Shown here piece by piece: positions 10,287-23,800 of a DNA stretch of 64,000 nt. The DNA lies in NCBI GenBank assembly GCA_036971475.1, contig JBAIZL010000002.1, positions 46,372,729-46,436,728 of the forward strand, read 5' to 3'. Numbering within the stretch: the stretch's first letter is position 1; each line of letters opens with the position of its first letter. Below the pieces are notes generated by a model. That model made no database searches and had not been told where the DNA came from. It saw nothing but the letters and a program-made list of their open reading frames with translations. The translations under genes and the position numbers were made by a program. The DNA is from Prosapia bicincta. Its lineage: Eukaryota; Arthropoda; Insecta; Hemiptera; Cercopidae.

Positions 10287-11435
10287 TGCAATTCATTATG
10301 AAAAAAAGTAACTGTACAAGATGTGTCTCTTTTATTGAAGTATATTCACTTTCATCGATTCTTATAATACATGATTCGTTTATATATTATTATAAAATGA
10401 TTACCAGATGGCTTTTATAGGTCGCACAATGAAGTTTTCGTGCCCAATATATGCACCAATTTATTAATACAGTATTTGAACTAGAATTTTAATAAAAATA
10501 TCGATAAATCATGAAGCTGAGATGATCGATTCTGAGAATATTTCTAAAGTACCTTCTTAGTTGTATTTAAGGTGACCACAAATAATATAGTTGACAGCAA
10601 TTTACAGCTACAATAAGTAGAGCCTAATGGCGATAAACCTACTGGAATGCTAATGTCTAGTACGTTGCTTACATTTATATGTTTTTATATATGTGATTAG
10701 CTTTACAACTTTCATATACCTAGGAAACAATTTAGCTTTTATTTGGCTCAGGATTAGATTTTTGGTAGTGTAAAACCTTCCACAAGTAGCTTTAAATATA
10801 ATGTATATTTTTAAAAAATTGAATAGGCTAAAATGTGATAAATTAAATTACATTCATGAAATAATTTACAAATTCTACGGAATATGTTTGCTTCGCGTTA
10901 GAACTTTCTGCTTTGATGTTACAAAGAAAGTATGTTGAAGTTTACTTGCGTTACAGCTTGTACTGTGGGTGTGTGGTAGTCCTTATGTAGGCATAAGGAG
11001 ATAACCAATACGTTTCTGGCTGGAAGATTCTTTGACGTATCGAAATGTAAACTTTTGCTACGATGAATATATATCATCCTTGTTGACAAACAAATTTAAT
11101 CATCAATATATGTTATCAAAATGTCTTCTAAGTGACTATTATTTACCTGTAAGGTAGCTAATAATAATAAATTATATACATTACCGCAATATGTTCATTT
11201 ATTCAAACATTAACTTTCACATAAATGCAATACAAAATTTTTAATGAGTTCTAATCATTTTGTAATTATTTGTAATGAAATAGATCTAAATGAAGACAGT
11301 ATTTTATATAATTTTAATTTTAGTGTGTCTTCCAATTTATATTTCTCTGTATCAATATAAGTAGTAACAGGGGATACTTTGGCAGTAACTAACCCCAACT
11401 GTCCTGTACGTCACCGGTGAGTATAGGGGTAGTTT
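10287..11435. other. anonymous DNA
   Basis: No gene, RNA or mobile element recognised. Composition is AT-rich up to about 11380, where it turns GC-richer toward the inverted-repeat block. Confidence 0.5.
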
Positions 11436-11650
11436 TGGAGGATGGAGGCGGTTGGTATGGCCTTGATCGTAGCCTTTGGGGGGGGGGTGACAACGTTTAG
11501 AAGGGTAGAGGGTAGTTTTTGGAAAAAAACTAATCTTACCTAACCCTTCCCCTATGTGTGTTGTGTGTTAGGGGTGGTTCCTAGGTATGTTTGAGGGCTG
11601 CACCGGGGGTTGCTCCGGGGGTGGATTTGGGTTAGGGGTAGATTTTGGAA
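11436..11650 (+). repeat. left arm of the long inverted repeat
   Basis: This is a G-rich arm. Landmarks such as GGTATGGCCTTGATCGTAGC, GGTAGAGGGTAGTTTTTGG, GGTTCCTAGGTA and GGGGGTTGCTCCGGGGGTGG all reappear, reversed and complemented, in 24901-25110 in the mirror order. A long G run sits at 11478-11487. Confidence 0.85.
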
Positions 11651-11677
11651 AAATGTGTGTTGCGTGTTAGGGGTGAG

Positions 11678-12015
11678 TTTAGAGTGTAGGTTGGAGAGAT
11701 GTGGGGGTGAGTTCACCTGGGGGTAGTTTTTAATAATATATCAGATTGCCAAAAATGATCGGTTAGATCAAATTACCAACGTCTCAACTAGACAACTGTA
11801 TGATGTATGTTTAGAGTGTATGTTGGTTAGATGTGGGGGTGGATTTACCTGGGGGTAGTTTCTAATAATATATCAGATTGCCAAAAAAATGTTAGGTTAG
11901 ATCAAATGTCTAAACAGCTGTATGGGGTATGTTTAGAGAATATGTGTTGGTTAGATGTGGGGTGGGTTCACCTGGGGGTAGTTTTAAATAATATATCAGA
12001 TTGCAAAAAAATGAT
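11678..12015 (+). repeat. three tandem copies of a ~122-132-bp repeat
   Basis: Copies begin near 11678, 11810 and 11932 (spacing 132 and 122). Each has TTTAGAG, a GTTAGATGTGGGG-type phrase, CACCTGGGGGTAGTTT and AATATATCAGATTGC. The sequence is unrelated to the 121-bp satellite further right although the period is similar. Confidence 0.85.
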
Positions 12016-12016
12016 C

Positions 12017-12418
12017 GGTCCCTGGAGTCAGACCTTAGGTATAGTCATCCTGGAGTCGTGCTTGAGGTAAAGCCACCCAGGAGCTAGGCCTTAGGTAAAG
12101 CTACCATGGAGTCAGACCCTAGTTAAAGCTACCTTGGAGCAAGACCATATTTAGAGCAACCTTGGAGAAAGGCCTTAGGTAAATTCACGCCAGAGGCAGG
12201 ATTTAAGTAAAGGCACCACGGGGTCAGGCCATATTTAAAGCCTCTTTGGAGCCAGACTTTAGGTAAAACCACACCGAAGCCAGGCCTTAGGTAAAGCCTC
12301 TTTGGAGGTAGACTTTAGGTAAAGCTATCTTGGAGTTAGCCCTTAAGTAAAGCTACCCAAGAGTCGGGCCTTAGGTTAATCCACCTAATAGTCAGACCTT
12401 AGATAAAGTCACGCTTGA
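12017..12418 (+). repeat. degenerate ~30-bp tandem repeat, about 13 copies
   Basis: Repeated phrases of the form 'TTAGGTAAAGCCACC ... TGGAGTCAGGCC' recur about every 30 bases with many substitutions. The last copy leads directly into the open frame at 12415. Confidence 0.85.
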
Positions 12419-12625
12419 GGCCATTTATTCGGGAATTTATTCGGGACACTAATAACTGGTGCGATATTTGTTTAAACCCATTATTTAAATTATTTAGTTT
12501 TGAAGACTTTTTACAATCAACTCCGGAAGAGAGCTATACTTTGGTCAACTATTGTGATCCTTTAATCTGCAAATCATACATTAATGAGAGAGATGGTGTC
12601 GCACCAACCTATAAACACACAAATT
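12415..12625 (+). CDS. exon-like open segment, Cys-containing, unknown
   Basis: A 70-codon open segment with balanced composition, unlike the AT-rich surroundings. It shows a WCDIC motif (C-x2-C), then a FEDFL...PEESYTL stretch and further Cys residues (YCDPLIC), so it could be a small zinc-binding fold. It has no ATG at its start (the open frame begins at TTG 12415), so the true start or acceptor lies elsewhere. A consensus splice donor GTAAGT follows at 12626. Product not recognised. The frame does not splice cleanly into the exon-like segment at 13536: joining donor and acceptor gives a stop at once. It may therefore be a broken gene or an unrelated exon. Confidence 0.3.
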
Positions 12626-13125
12626 GTAAGTAACTACACATTTTCAAAATATCTTAAGCCTAGAACACACAATATATTAAGTGTTAGTTTATTTATAGGA
12701 AAGCATATTTTCCAGAATTCTTTTTCAAAATATGTAAAGCTTAGATAACACATGATATTAAATGTTAGTTTTATTTTAAATTCTTATGGAAATGTGTTTA
12801 TTTGAATTTTTCTAACACTTTGATTTGCATTCAGCTTTATAGGAATTCCCGTTTTTCAGATTTCTTTATAATCACTCAAATTCTAAGTAACTACTCTTTT
12901 TCAAATTTTGTTAAGCTTAGTTGACACAATATATAAAGCGTTAGTTTATTTATTAACAGCATATATTTCAGAATTCTTTTTCAAGTTATGTGAAGCTTAG
13001 ATCAGACAGAATATTAAACATTAATTTTATTTCAAACTATGGAATCTGTTTGTTTACAATTTTCTATCACTAAGATATGATTTGAATTCAACCTTATATA
13101 AGAACAATACACACACACACACACA

Positions 13126-13169
<44 letters not shown>

Positions 13170-13283
13170 TCACATTATGTATTCTTGTGTAATAATAAAG
13201 AACTAAGTCGAAATACAAATACAAGAATTATAATTGAATTTACAATTCAAAGCTTTGTACTGGCTAACAGTACCAACATCATC

Positions 13284-13344
<61 letters not shown>

Positions 13345-13535
13345 TTCAGTTTATTGTATATTTATTTCAAATTCTTAGGGAATTGTGTTTATTTTTCTAT
13401 CGCTAAAATTGATTAGGAGAACCAACTGTGAAGCTATTTTCGATCAGTCAAGATATTATATTTAAGTTTATTTCCCCTATTATTTACTTTGTATTTATGT
13501 CAAAATCTCTGTAGATTCTGTTTTATTTTTTATAG
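12626..13535 (+). repeat. intron-like stretch with an internal duplication
   Basis: A sequence starting TAAGTAACTAC followed by a TTTTTCAAA-type phrase and AAGC(C/T)TAG occurs near 12627 and again near 12889. About 230-260 bp of each copy can be aligned by eye with many changes. Two TA microsatellites follow (13129-13164 and 13287-13345). It begins with a good donor and ends TTTTTTATAG, a good acceptor. Confidence 0.5.
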
Positions 13536-13733
13536 GAATACACACCCCTTTCACCCTCTTCACTAACCCTTCAGGATTTGCCACCCTATTCACCCCTACT
13601 ACAACCGCCTGACTCGTGGGCTACCTCGTCTTCAAGAGATCTACCTTCCCGATCGTGTGGCGTTGATACTGACGGTGAAGGGGAGGATCAAAGACCCAGC
13701 CGGCTTCTATCGAGATGGGATCCCAAATTGTAG
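13536..13733 (+). CDS. exon-like GC-rich open segment, unknown
   Basis: After a polypyrimidine-AG acceptor (TTTTATTTTTTATAG, AG at 13534-13535), a frame of 65 codons is open to TAG 13731-13733. It is rich in Pro, Ser and Leu at first (PPYSPLLQPP) and then acidic and basic (DTDGEGEDQRPSR). Base composition is far more balanced than in the flanks, which argues for coding. The product is not recognised and the upstream partner exon is uncertain. Confidence 0.35.
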   Translation, partial: EYTPLSPSSLTLQDLPPYSPLLQPPDSWATSSSRDLPSRSCGVDTDGEGEDQRPSRLLSRWDPKL

Positions 13734-14097
13734 AGCTCGGATTGTCAACACTTTTAACTTATATATGTAATAATGAGAATATAGTTTAGAACATTTTATA
13801 TCTGTGCACTGTAAAATTATTATTAATATATGTTAGTTTAACAAAACATCATGCTGAATACACTTATTGTAAACATTATTTCATCTACCGTCCTTTATCA
13901 ACCTGGTAAATACCGAGAACCTTATATCAAGCGCATTAGCCAAGATTATATATTTTAGACCACTCCTATATTCCTAGCACACTCTGTTGAATATATATCA
14001 GGTAGAATTAGGATCGTTTTATAACATATATTTATTCATCACTCTACATGTTATGTGATAGGCCTCATTATTGTGTATTATTAGTTTTTCTCCATAG
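13734..14097. other. AT-rich junction before the satellite
   Basis: No gene seen. There are possible polyadenylation-like AT-rich motifs but nothing decisive. Confidence 0.4.
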
Positions 14098-16480
14098 ACC
14101 TTTATATCTAAACGCATTTACAACTATAGGATATATCCATAAAAGCTATTTGATTATTTAAACTACAACAACCTACATTTATATATACCTAATACGGTTA
14201 GATTATAATAAGCACCTCTTGGTTATATCTAAACACATTTACAGCTATAGCATATATCCATAAAAGCTATTTGATTATTTAAACTACAACAACCTACATT
14301 TATATATACCTAATACGGTTAGATTATAATAAGCACCTCTTGGTTATATCTAAACACATTTACAGCTATAGGATATATCCATAAAAGCTATTTGATTATT
14401 TAAACTATAAAAACTTACCTAATACGGTTAGATTATAATAAGCACCTCTTGGTTATATCTAAACACATTTACAGCTATAGGATATATCCATAAAAGCTAT
14501 TTGATTATTTAAACTACAACAACCTACATTTATATATACCTAATACGGTTAGATTTTAATAAGCACCTCTTGGTTATATCTAAACACATTTACAGCTATA
14601 GGATATATCCATAAAAGCTATTTGATTATTTAAACTATAACAACCGACATTTATATATACCTAATACGGTTAGATTTTAATGAGCACCTCTTGGTTATAT
14701 CTAAACACATTTACAGCTATAGGATATATCCATAAAAGCTATTTGATTATATAAACTATAACAACCTACATTTATATATACCTAATACGGTTAGATTTTA
14801 ATAAGCACCTCTTGGTTATATCTAAACACATTTACAGCTTTATCATATATCCATAAAAGCTATTTGATTATTTAAACTACAACAACCTACATTTATATAT
14901 ACCTAATACGGTTAGATTTTAATAAGCACCTCTTGGTTATATCTAAACACATTTACAGCTATAGGATATATCCATAAAAGCTGTTTGATTATTTAAACTA
15001 TAACAACCTACATTTATATATACCTAATACGGTTAGATTTTAATAAGCACCTCTTGGTTATATCTAAACACATTTACAGCTATAGCATATATCCATAAAA
15101 GCTATTTGATTATTTAAACTACAACAACCTACATTTATATATACCTAATACGGTTAGATTTTAATAAGCACCTCTTGGTTGTATCTAAACACATTTACAG
15201 CTGTAGGATATATCCATAAAAGCTATTTGATTATTTATACTACAACAACCTATATTTATATATACCTAATACGGTTAGATTTTATTAAGCACCTCTTGGT
15301 TATATCTAAACACATTTACAGCTATAGCATATATATATCCATAAAAGCTATTTGATTATTTAAACTACAACAACCTATATTTATATATACCTAATACGGT
15401 TAGATTTTAATAAGCACCACTTGGTTATATCTAAACACATTTACAGCTATAGCATATATATATCCATTAAAGCTATTTGATTATTTAAACTACAACAACC
15501 TACATTTATATATACCTAATACGGTTAGATTTTAATAAGCACCTCTTGGTTATATCTAAACAAATTTAAAGCTGTAGGATATATCCATAAAAGCTATTTG
15601 ATTATTTAAACTACAACAACCTACATTTATATATACCTAATACGGTTAGATTTTAATAAGCACCTCTTGGTTATATCTAAACAAATTTAAAGCTGTAGGA
15701 TATATCCATAAAAGCTATTTGATTATTTAAACTACAACAACCTACATTTATATATACCTAATACGGTTAGATTTTAATAAGCACCTCTTGGTTATATCTA
15801 AACACATTTACAGCTATAGGATATATCCATAAAAGCTATTTGATTATTTAAACTATAACAACCTACATTTATATATACCTAATACGGTTAGATTTTAATA
15901 AGCACCTCTTGGTTATATCTAAACACATTTACAGCTATAGGATATATCCATAAAAGCTATTTGATTATTTAAACTATAACAACCTACATTTATATATACC
16001 TAATACGGTTAGATTTTAATAAGCACCTCTTGGTTATATCTAAACACATTTACAGCTATAGGATATATCCATAAAAGCTATTTGAATATTTAAACTATAA
16101 CAACCTACATTTATATATACCTAATGCGGTTAGATTTTAATAAGCACCTCTTGGTTATATCTAAACACATTTACAGCTATAGCATATATCCATAAAAGCT
16201 ATTTGATTATTTAAACTACAACAACCTACAATTATATATACCTAATACGGTTAGATTTTAATAAGCACCTCTTGGTTATATCTAAACACATTTACAGCTG
16301 TAGGATATATCCATAAAAGCTGTTTGATTATTTAAACTATAACAACCTACATTTATATATACCTAATACGGTTAGATTTTAATAAGCACCTCTTGGTTAT
16401 ATCTAAACACATTTACAGCTATAGCATATATCCATAAAAGCTATTTGATTATTTAAACTACAACAACCTACATTTATATA

Positions 16481-19400
16481 TACCTAAAAAGGTGAATTTT
16501 TAATATGCACCTCTTGGTTATATCTAAACACATTTACAGCTATAGCATATATCCATAAAAGCTATTTGATTATTTAAACTACAACAACCTACATTTATAT
16601 ATACCTAATACGGTTAGATTATAATAAGCACCTCTTGGTTATATCTAAACACATATACAGCTATAGGATATATCCATAAAAGCTATTTGATTATTTAAAC
16701 TATAAAAACCTACCTAATACGGTTAGATTAAAATAAGCACCTCTTGGTTATATCTAAACACATTTACAGCAATAGGATATATCCATAAAAGCTATTTGAT
16801 TATTTAAACTACAACAACCTACATTTATATATACCTAATACGGTTAGATTTTAATAAGCACCTCTTGGTTATATCTAAACACATTTACAGCTATAGGATA
16901 TATCCATAAAAGCTATTTGATTATTTAAACTATAACAACCTACATTTATATATACCTAATACGGTTAAATTATAATAAGCACCTCTTGGTTATATCTAAA
17001 CACATTTACAGCTATAGGATATATCCATAAAAGCTATTTGATTATTTAAACTACAACAACCTACATTTATATATACCTAATACGGTTAGATTTTAATAAG
17101 CACCTCTTGGTTATATCTAAACACATTTACAGCTATAGGATATATCCATAAAAGCTATTTGATTATTTAAACTATAACAACCTACATTTATATATACCTA
17201 ATACGGTTAGATTTTAATAAGCACCTCTTGGTTATATCTAAACACATTTACAGCTATATCATATATCCATAAAAGCTATTTGATTATTTAAACTACAACA
17301 ACCTACATTTATATTTACCTAATACGGTTAGATTTTAATAAGCACCTCTTGGTTATATCTAAACACATTTACAGCTATAGGATATATCCATAAAATCTGT
17401 TTGATTATTTAAACTATAACAACCTACATTTATATATACATAATACGGTTAGATTTTAATAAGCACCTCTTGGTTATATCTAAACACATTTACAGCTATA
17501 GCATATATCCATAAAAGCTATTTGATTATTTAAACTACAACAACCTACATTTATATATACCTAATACGGTTAGATTTTAAAAAGCACCTCTTGGTTGTAT
17601 CTAAACACATTTACAGCTGTAGGATATATCCATAAAAGCTATTTGATTATTTAAACTATAACAACCGACATTTATATATACCTAATAAGGTGATATTTTA
17701 ATAAGTACCTCTTGGTTATATTTAAACGCATTTACAACTATAGGATATATCCATAAAAGCTATTTGATTATTTAAACTACAACAACCTACATTTATATAT
17801 ACCTAATACGGTTAGATTTTAATAAGCACCTCTTGGTTGTATCTAAACACATTTACAGCTGTAGGATATATCCATAAAAGCTATTTGATTATTTAAACTA
17901 TAACAACCGACATTTATATATACCTAATAAGGTGATATTTTAATAAGTACCTCTTGGTTATATTTAAACGCATTTACAACTATAGGATATATCCATAAAA
18001 GCTATTTGATTATTTAAACTACAACAACCTACATTTATATATACCTAATACGGTTAGATTTTAATAAGCACCACTTGGTTATATCTAAACACATTTACAG
18101 CTATAGCATATATCCATAAAAGCTATTTGATTATTTAAACTACAACAACCTACATTTATATATACCTAATACGGTTAGATTTTATTAAGCACCTCTTGGT
18201 TATATCTAAACACATTTACAGCTATAGGATATATCCATAAAAGCTATTTGATTATTTAAACTATAACAACCTATATTTATATATACCTAATACGGTTAGA
18301 TTTTAATAAGCACCTCTTGGTTATATCTAAACACATTTACAGCTATAGGATATATCCATAAAAGCTATTTGATTATTTAAACTATAACAACCTACATTTA
18401 TATATACCTAATACGGTTAGATTTTAATAAGCACCTCTTGGTTATATCTAAACACATTTACAGCTATAGGATATATCCATAAAAGCTATTTGATTATTTA
18501 AACTATAACAACCTACATTTATATATACCTAATACGGTTAGATTTTAATAAGCACCTCTTGGTTATATCTAAACACATTTACAGCTATAGGATATATCCA
18601 TAAAAGCTATTTGAATATTTAAACTATAACAACCTATATTTATATATACCTAATACGGTTAGATTTTATTAAGCACCTCTTGGTTATATCTAAACACATT
18701 TACAGCTATAGGATATATCCATAAAAGCTATTTGATTATTTAAACTATAACAACCTATATTTATATATACCTAATACGGTTAGATTTTAATAAGCACCTC
18801 TTGGTTATATCTAAACACATTTACAGCTATAGGATATATCCATAAAAGCTATTTGATTATTTAAACTATAACAACCTACATTTATATATACCTAATACGG
18901 TTAGAGTTTAATAAGCACCTCTTGGTTATATCTAAACACATTTACAGCTATAGGATATATCCATAAAAGCTGTTTGATTATTTAAACTATAACAACCTAC
19001 ATTTATATATACCTAATACGGTTAGATTTTAATAAGCACCTCTTGGTTATATCTAAACACATTTACAGCTATAGCATATATCCATAAAAGCTATTTGATT
19101 ATTTGAACTACAACAACCTACATTTATATATACCTAAAAAGGTGAAATTTTAATAAGCACCTCTTGGTTATATCTAAACACATTTACAGCTATAGCATAT
19201 ATCCATAAAAGCTATTTGATTAATTAAAATACAACAACCTACATTTATATATACCTAATACGGTTAGATTATAATAAGCACCTCTTGGTTATATCTAAAC
19301 ACATTTACAGCTATAGGATATATCCATAAAAGCTATTTGATTATTTAAACTATAAAAACCTACCTAATACGGTTAGATTAAAATAAGCACCTCTTGGTTA

Positions 19401-20500
19401 TATCTAAACACATTTACAGCTATAGGATATATCCATAAAAGCTATTTTATTATTTAAACTACAACAACCTACATTTATATATACCTAATACGGTTAGATT
19501 TTAATAAGCACCTCTTGGTTATATCTAAACACATTTACAGCTATAGGATATATCCATAAAAGCTATTTGATTATTTAAACTATAACAACCTACATTTATA
19601 TATACCTAATACGGTTAAATTATAATAAGCACCTCTTGGTTATATCTAAACACATTTACAGCTATAGGATATATCCATAAAAGCTATTTGATTATTTAAA
19701 CTATAACAACCTACCTTTATATATACCTAATACGGTTAGATTTTAATAAGCACCTCTTGGTTATATCTAAACACATTTACAGCTATAGGATATATCCATA
19801 AAAGCTATTTGATTATTTAAACTATAACAACCTACACTTATATATACCTAATAGAGTTAGATTTTAATAAGCACCTCTTGGTTATATCTAAACACATTTA
19901 CAGCTATAGGATATATCCATAAAAGCTATTTGATTATATAGACTATAACAACCTACATTTATATATACCTAATACGGTTAGATTTTAATAAGCACCTCTT
20001 TGTTATATCTAAACACATTTACAGCTATATCATATATCCATTAAATCTATTTGATTATTTAAACTATAACAACCTACATTTATATATACCTAATACGGTT
20101 AGATTTTAATAAGCACCTCTTGGTTATATCTAAACACATTTACAGCTATAGCATATATCCATAAAAGCTATTTGATTATTTAAACTACAACAACCTACAT
20201 TTATATATACCTAATACGGTTAGATTTTAATAAGCACCTCTTGGTTATATCTAAACACATTTACAGCCGTAGGATATATCCATAAAAGCTATTTGATTAT
20301 TTAAACTATAACAACCGACATTTATATATACCTAATAAGGTGATATTTTAATAAGTACCTCTTGGTTATATTTAAACGCATTTACAACTATAGGATATAT
20401 CCATAAAAGCTGTTTGATTATTTAAACTACAACAACCTACATTTATATATACCTAATACGGTTAGATTTTAATAAGCACCACTTGGTTATATCTAAACAC
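16481..20500 (+). repeat. higher-order 2650-bp repeat inside the satellite
   Basis: Rare variants recur exactly 2650 bp apart: CCTAAAAAGGTGAA (16481, 19131), the 109-bp monomer (16701, 19351) and the TAAGGTGATATT variant (17681, 20331). 2650 equals 21 monomers of 121 plus one of 109, so a 22-monomer block was duplicated. Confidence 0.85.
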
Positions 20501-22399
20501 ATTTACAACTATAGCATATATCCATAAAAGCTATTTGATTATTTAAACTACAACAACCTACATTTATATATACCTAATACGGTTAGATTTTAATAAGCAC
20601 CTCTTGGTTATATCTAAACACATTTACAGCTATAGGATATATCCATAAAAGCTATTTGATTATTTAAACTATAACAACCGACATTTATATATACCTAATA
20701 AAGTGAGGTTTTAATTAGTACCTCTTGGTTATATTTAAACGCATTTACAACTATAGGATATATCCATAAAAGCTATTTGATTATTTAAACTATAACAACC
20801 GACATTTATATTTAACTAATAAGGTGAGATTTTAATAAGTACCTCTTGGTTATATTTAAACGCATTTACAACTATAGGATATATGCATAAAAGCTATTTG
20901 ATTATTTAAACTATAACAACCTACATTTATATATACCTAATACGGTTATATTTTAATAAGCACGTCTTGGTTATATCTAAACACATTTACAGCTATAGGA
21001 TATATCCATAAAAGCTATTTGATTATTTAAACTATAACAACCTATATTTATATATACCTAATACGGTTAGATTTTAATAAGCACGTCTTGGTTATATCTA
21101 AACACATTTACAGCTATAGGATATATCCATAAAAGCTATTTGATTATTTAAACTATAACAACCTATATTTATATATACCTAATACGGTTAGATTTTAATA
21201 AGCACCTCTTGGTTATATCTAAACACATTTACAGCTATAGGATATATCCATAAAAGCTATTTGATTATTTAAACTATATCAACCTACATTTATATATACC
21301 TAATACGGTTAGATTTTAATAAGCACCTCTTGGTTATATTTAAACACATTTACAGCTATAGGATATATCCATCAATGCTATTTGATTATTTAAACTATAA
21401 CAACCTACATTTATATATACCTAATACGGTTAGATATTAATAAGCACCTCTTGGTTATATCTAAACACATTTACAGCTATAGCATATATCCATAAAAGCT
21501 ATTTGATTATTTAAACTACAACAACCTTCATTTAAATATACCTAATACGGTTAGATTTTAATAAGCACCTCTTGGTTATATCTAAACACATTTACAGCTA
21601 TAGGATATATCCATAAAAGCTATTTGATTATTTAAACTACAACAACCTACATTCATATATACCTAATACGGTTAGATTTTAATAAGCACCTCTTGGTTAT
21701 ATCTAAACACATTTACAGCTATAGGATATATCCATAAAAGCTATTTGATTATTTAAACTACAACAACCTACATTCATATATACCTAATACGGTTAGATTT
21801 TAATAAGCACCTCTTGGTTATATCTAAACACATTTACAGCTATAGGATATATCCATAAAAGCTATTTGATTATTTAAACTATAACAACCTTTATTTATAT
21901 ATACCTAATACGGTTAGATATTAATAAGCACCTCTTGGTTATATCTAAACACATTTACAGCTATAGGATATATCCATAAAAGCTATTTGATTATTTAAAC
22001 TATAACAACCTACATTTATATATACCTAATACGGTTAGATTTTAATAAGCACCTCTTGGTTATATCTAAACACATTTACAGCTATAGGATATATGCATAA
22101 AAGCAATTTGATTATTTAAACTATAACAACCTACATTTATATATACCTAACACGGTTAGATTTTAATAAGCACCTCTTGGTTATATCTAAACACATTTAC
22201 AGCTATAGGATATATCCATAAAAGCTATTTGAATATTTAAACTATAACAACCTACATTTATATATACCTAATACGGTTAGATTTTAATAAGCACCTCTTG
22301 GTTATATCTAAACACATTTACAGCTATAGCATATATCCATAAAAGCTATTTGATTATTTAAACTACAACAACCTACATTTATATATACCTAATACGGTT

Positions 22400-23800
22400 A
22401 GATTTTAATAAGCACCTCTTGGTTATATCTAAACACATTTACAGCTATAGCATATATCCATAAAAGCTATTTGATTATTTAAACTACAACAACCTACATT
22501 TATATATACCTAAAAAGGTGAAATTTTAATAAGCACCTCTTGGTTATATCTAAACACATTTACAGCTATAGCATATATCCATAAAAGCTATTTGATTATT
22601 TAAACTACAACAACCTACATTTATATATACCTAATACGGTTAGATTTTAATAAGCACCTCTTGGTTATATCTAAACACATTTACAGCTATAGGATATATC
22701 CATAAAAGCTATTTGATTATTTAAACTATAACAACCTACATTTATATATACCTAATACGGTTAGATTTTAATAAGCACCTCTTGGTTATATCTAAACACA
22801 TTTACAGCTATAGGATATATCCATAAAAGCTATTTGAATATTTAAACTATAACAACCTACATTTATATATACCTAATACGGTTAGATTTTAATAAGCACC
22901 TCTTGGTTATATCTAAACACATTTACAGCTATAGCATATATCCATAAAAGCTATTTGATTATTTAAACTACAACAACCTACATTTATATATACCTAATAC
23001 GGTTAGATTTTAATAAGCACCTCTTGGTTATATCTAAACACATTTGCAGCTATAGGATATATCCATAAAAGCTGTTTGATTATTTAAACTATAACAACCT
23101 ACATTTATATATACCTAATACGGTTAGATTTTAATAAGCACCTCTTGGTTATATCTAAACACATTTACAGCTATAGCATATATCCATAAAAGCTATTTGA
23201 TTATTTAAACTACAACAACCTACATTTATATATACCTAAAAAGGTGAAATTTTAATAAGCACCTCTTGGTTATATCTAAACACATTTACAGCTATAGCAT
23301 ATATCCATAAAAGCTATTTGATTATTTAAACTACAACAACCTACATTTATATATACCTAATACGGTTAGATTTTAATAAGCACCTCTTGGTTATATCTAA
23401 ACACATTTACAGCTATAGGATATATCCATAAAAGCTATTTGATTATTTAAACTATAACAACCTACATTTATATATACCTAATACGGTTAGATTTTAATAA
23501 GCACCTCTTGGTTATATCTAAACACATTTACAGCTATAGGATATATCCATAAAAGCTATTTGAATATTTAAACTATAACAACCTACATTTATATATACCT
23601 AATACGGTTAGATTTTAATAAGCACCTCTTGGTTATATCTAAACACATTTACAGCTATAGGATATATCCATCAATGCTATTTGATTATTTAAACTATAAC
23701 AACCTACATTTATATATACCTAATACGGTTAGATTTTAATAAGCACCTCTTGGTTATATCTAAACACATTTACAGCTATAGGATATATCCATCAATGCTA
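22400..23800 (+). repeat. six-monomer (726-bp) duplication inside the satellite
   Basis: The CCTAAAAAGGTGAA variant recurs at 22511 and 23237, and the TTTGAATATTTAA variant at about 22836 and 23562, both exactly 726 bp (6 x 121) apart. Confidence 0.8.
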
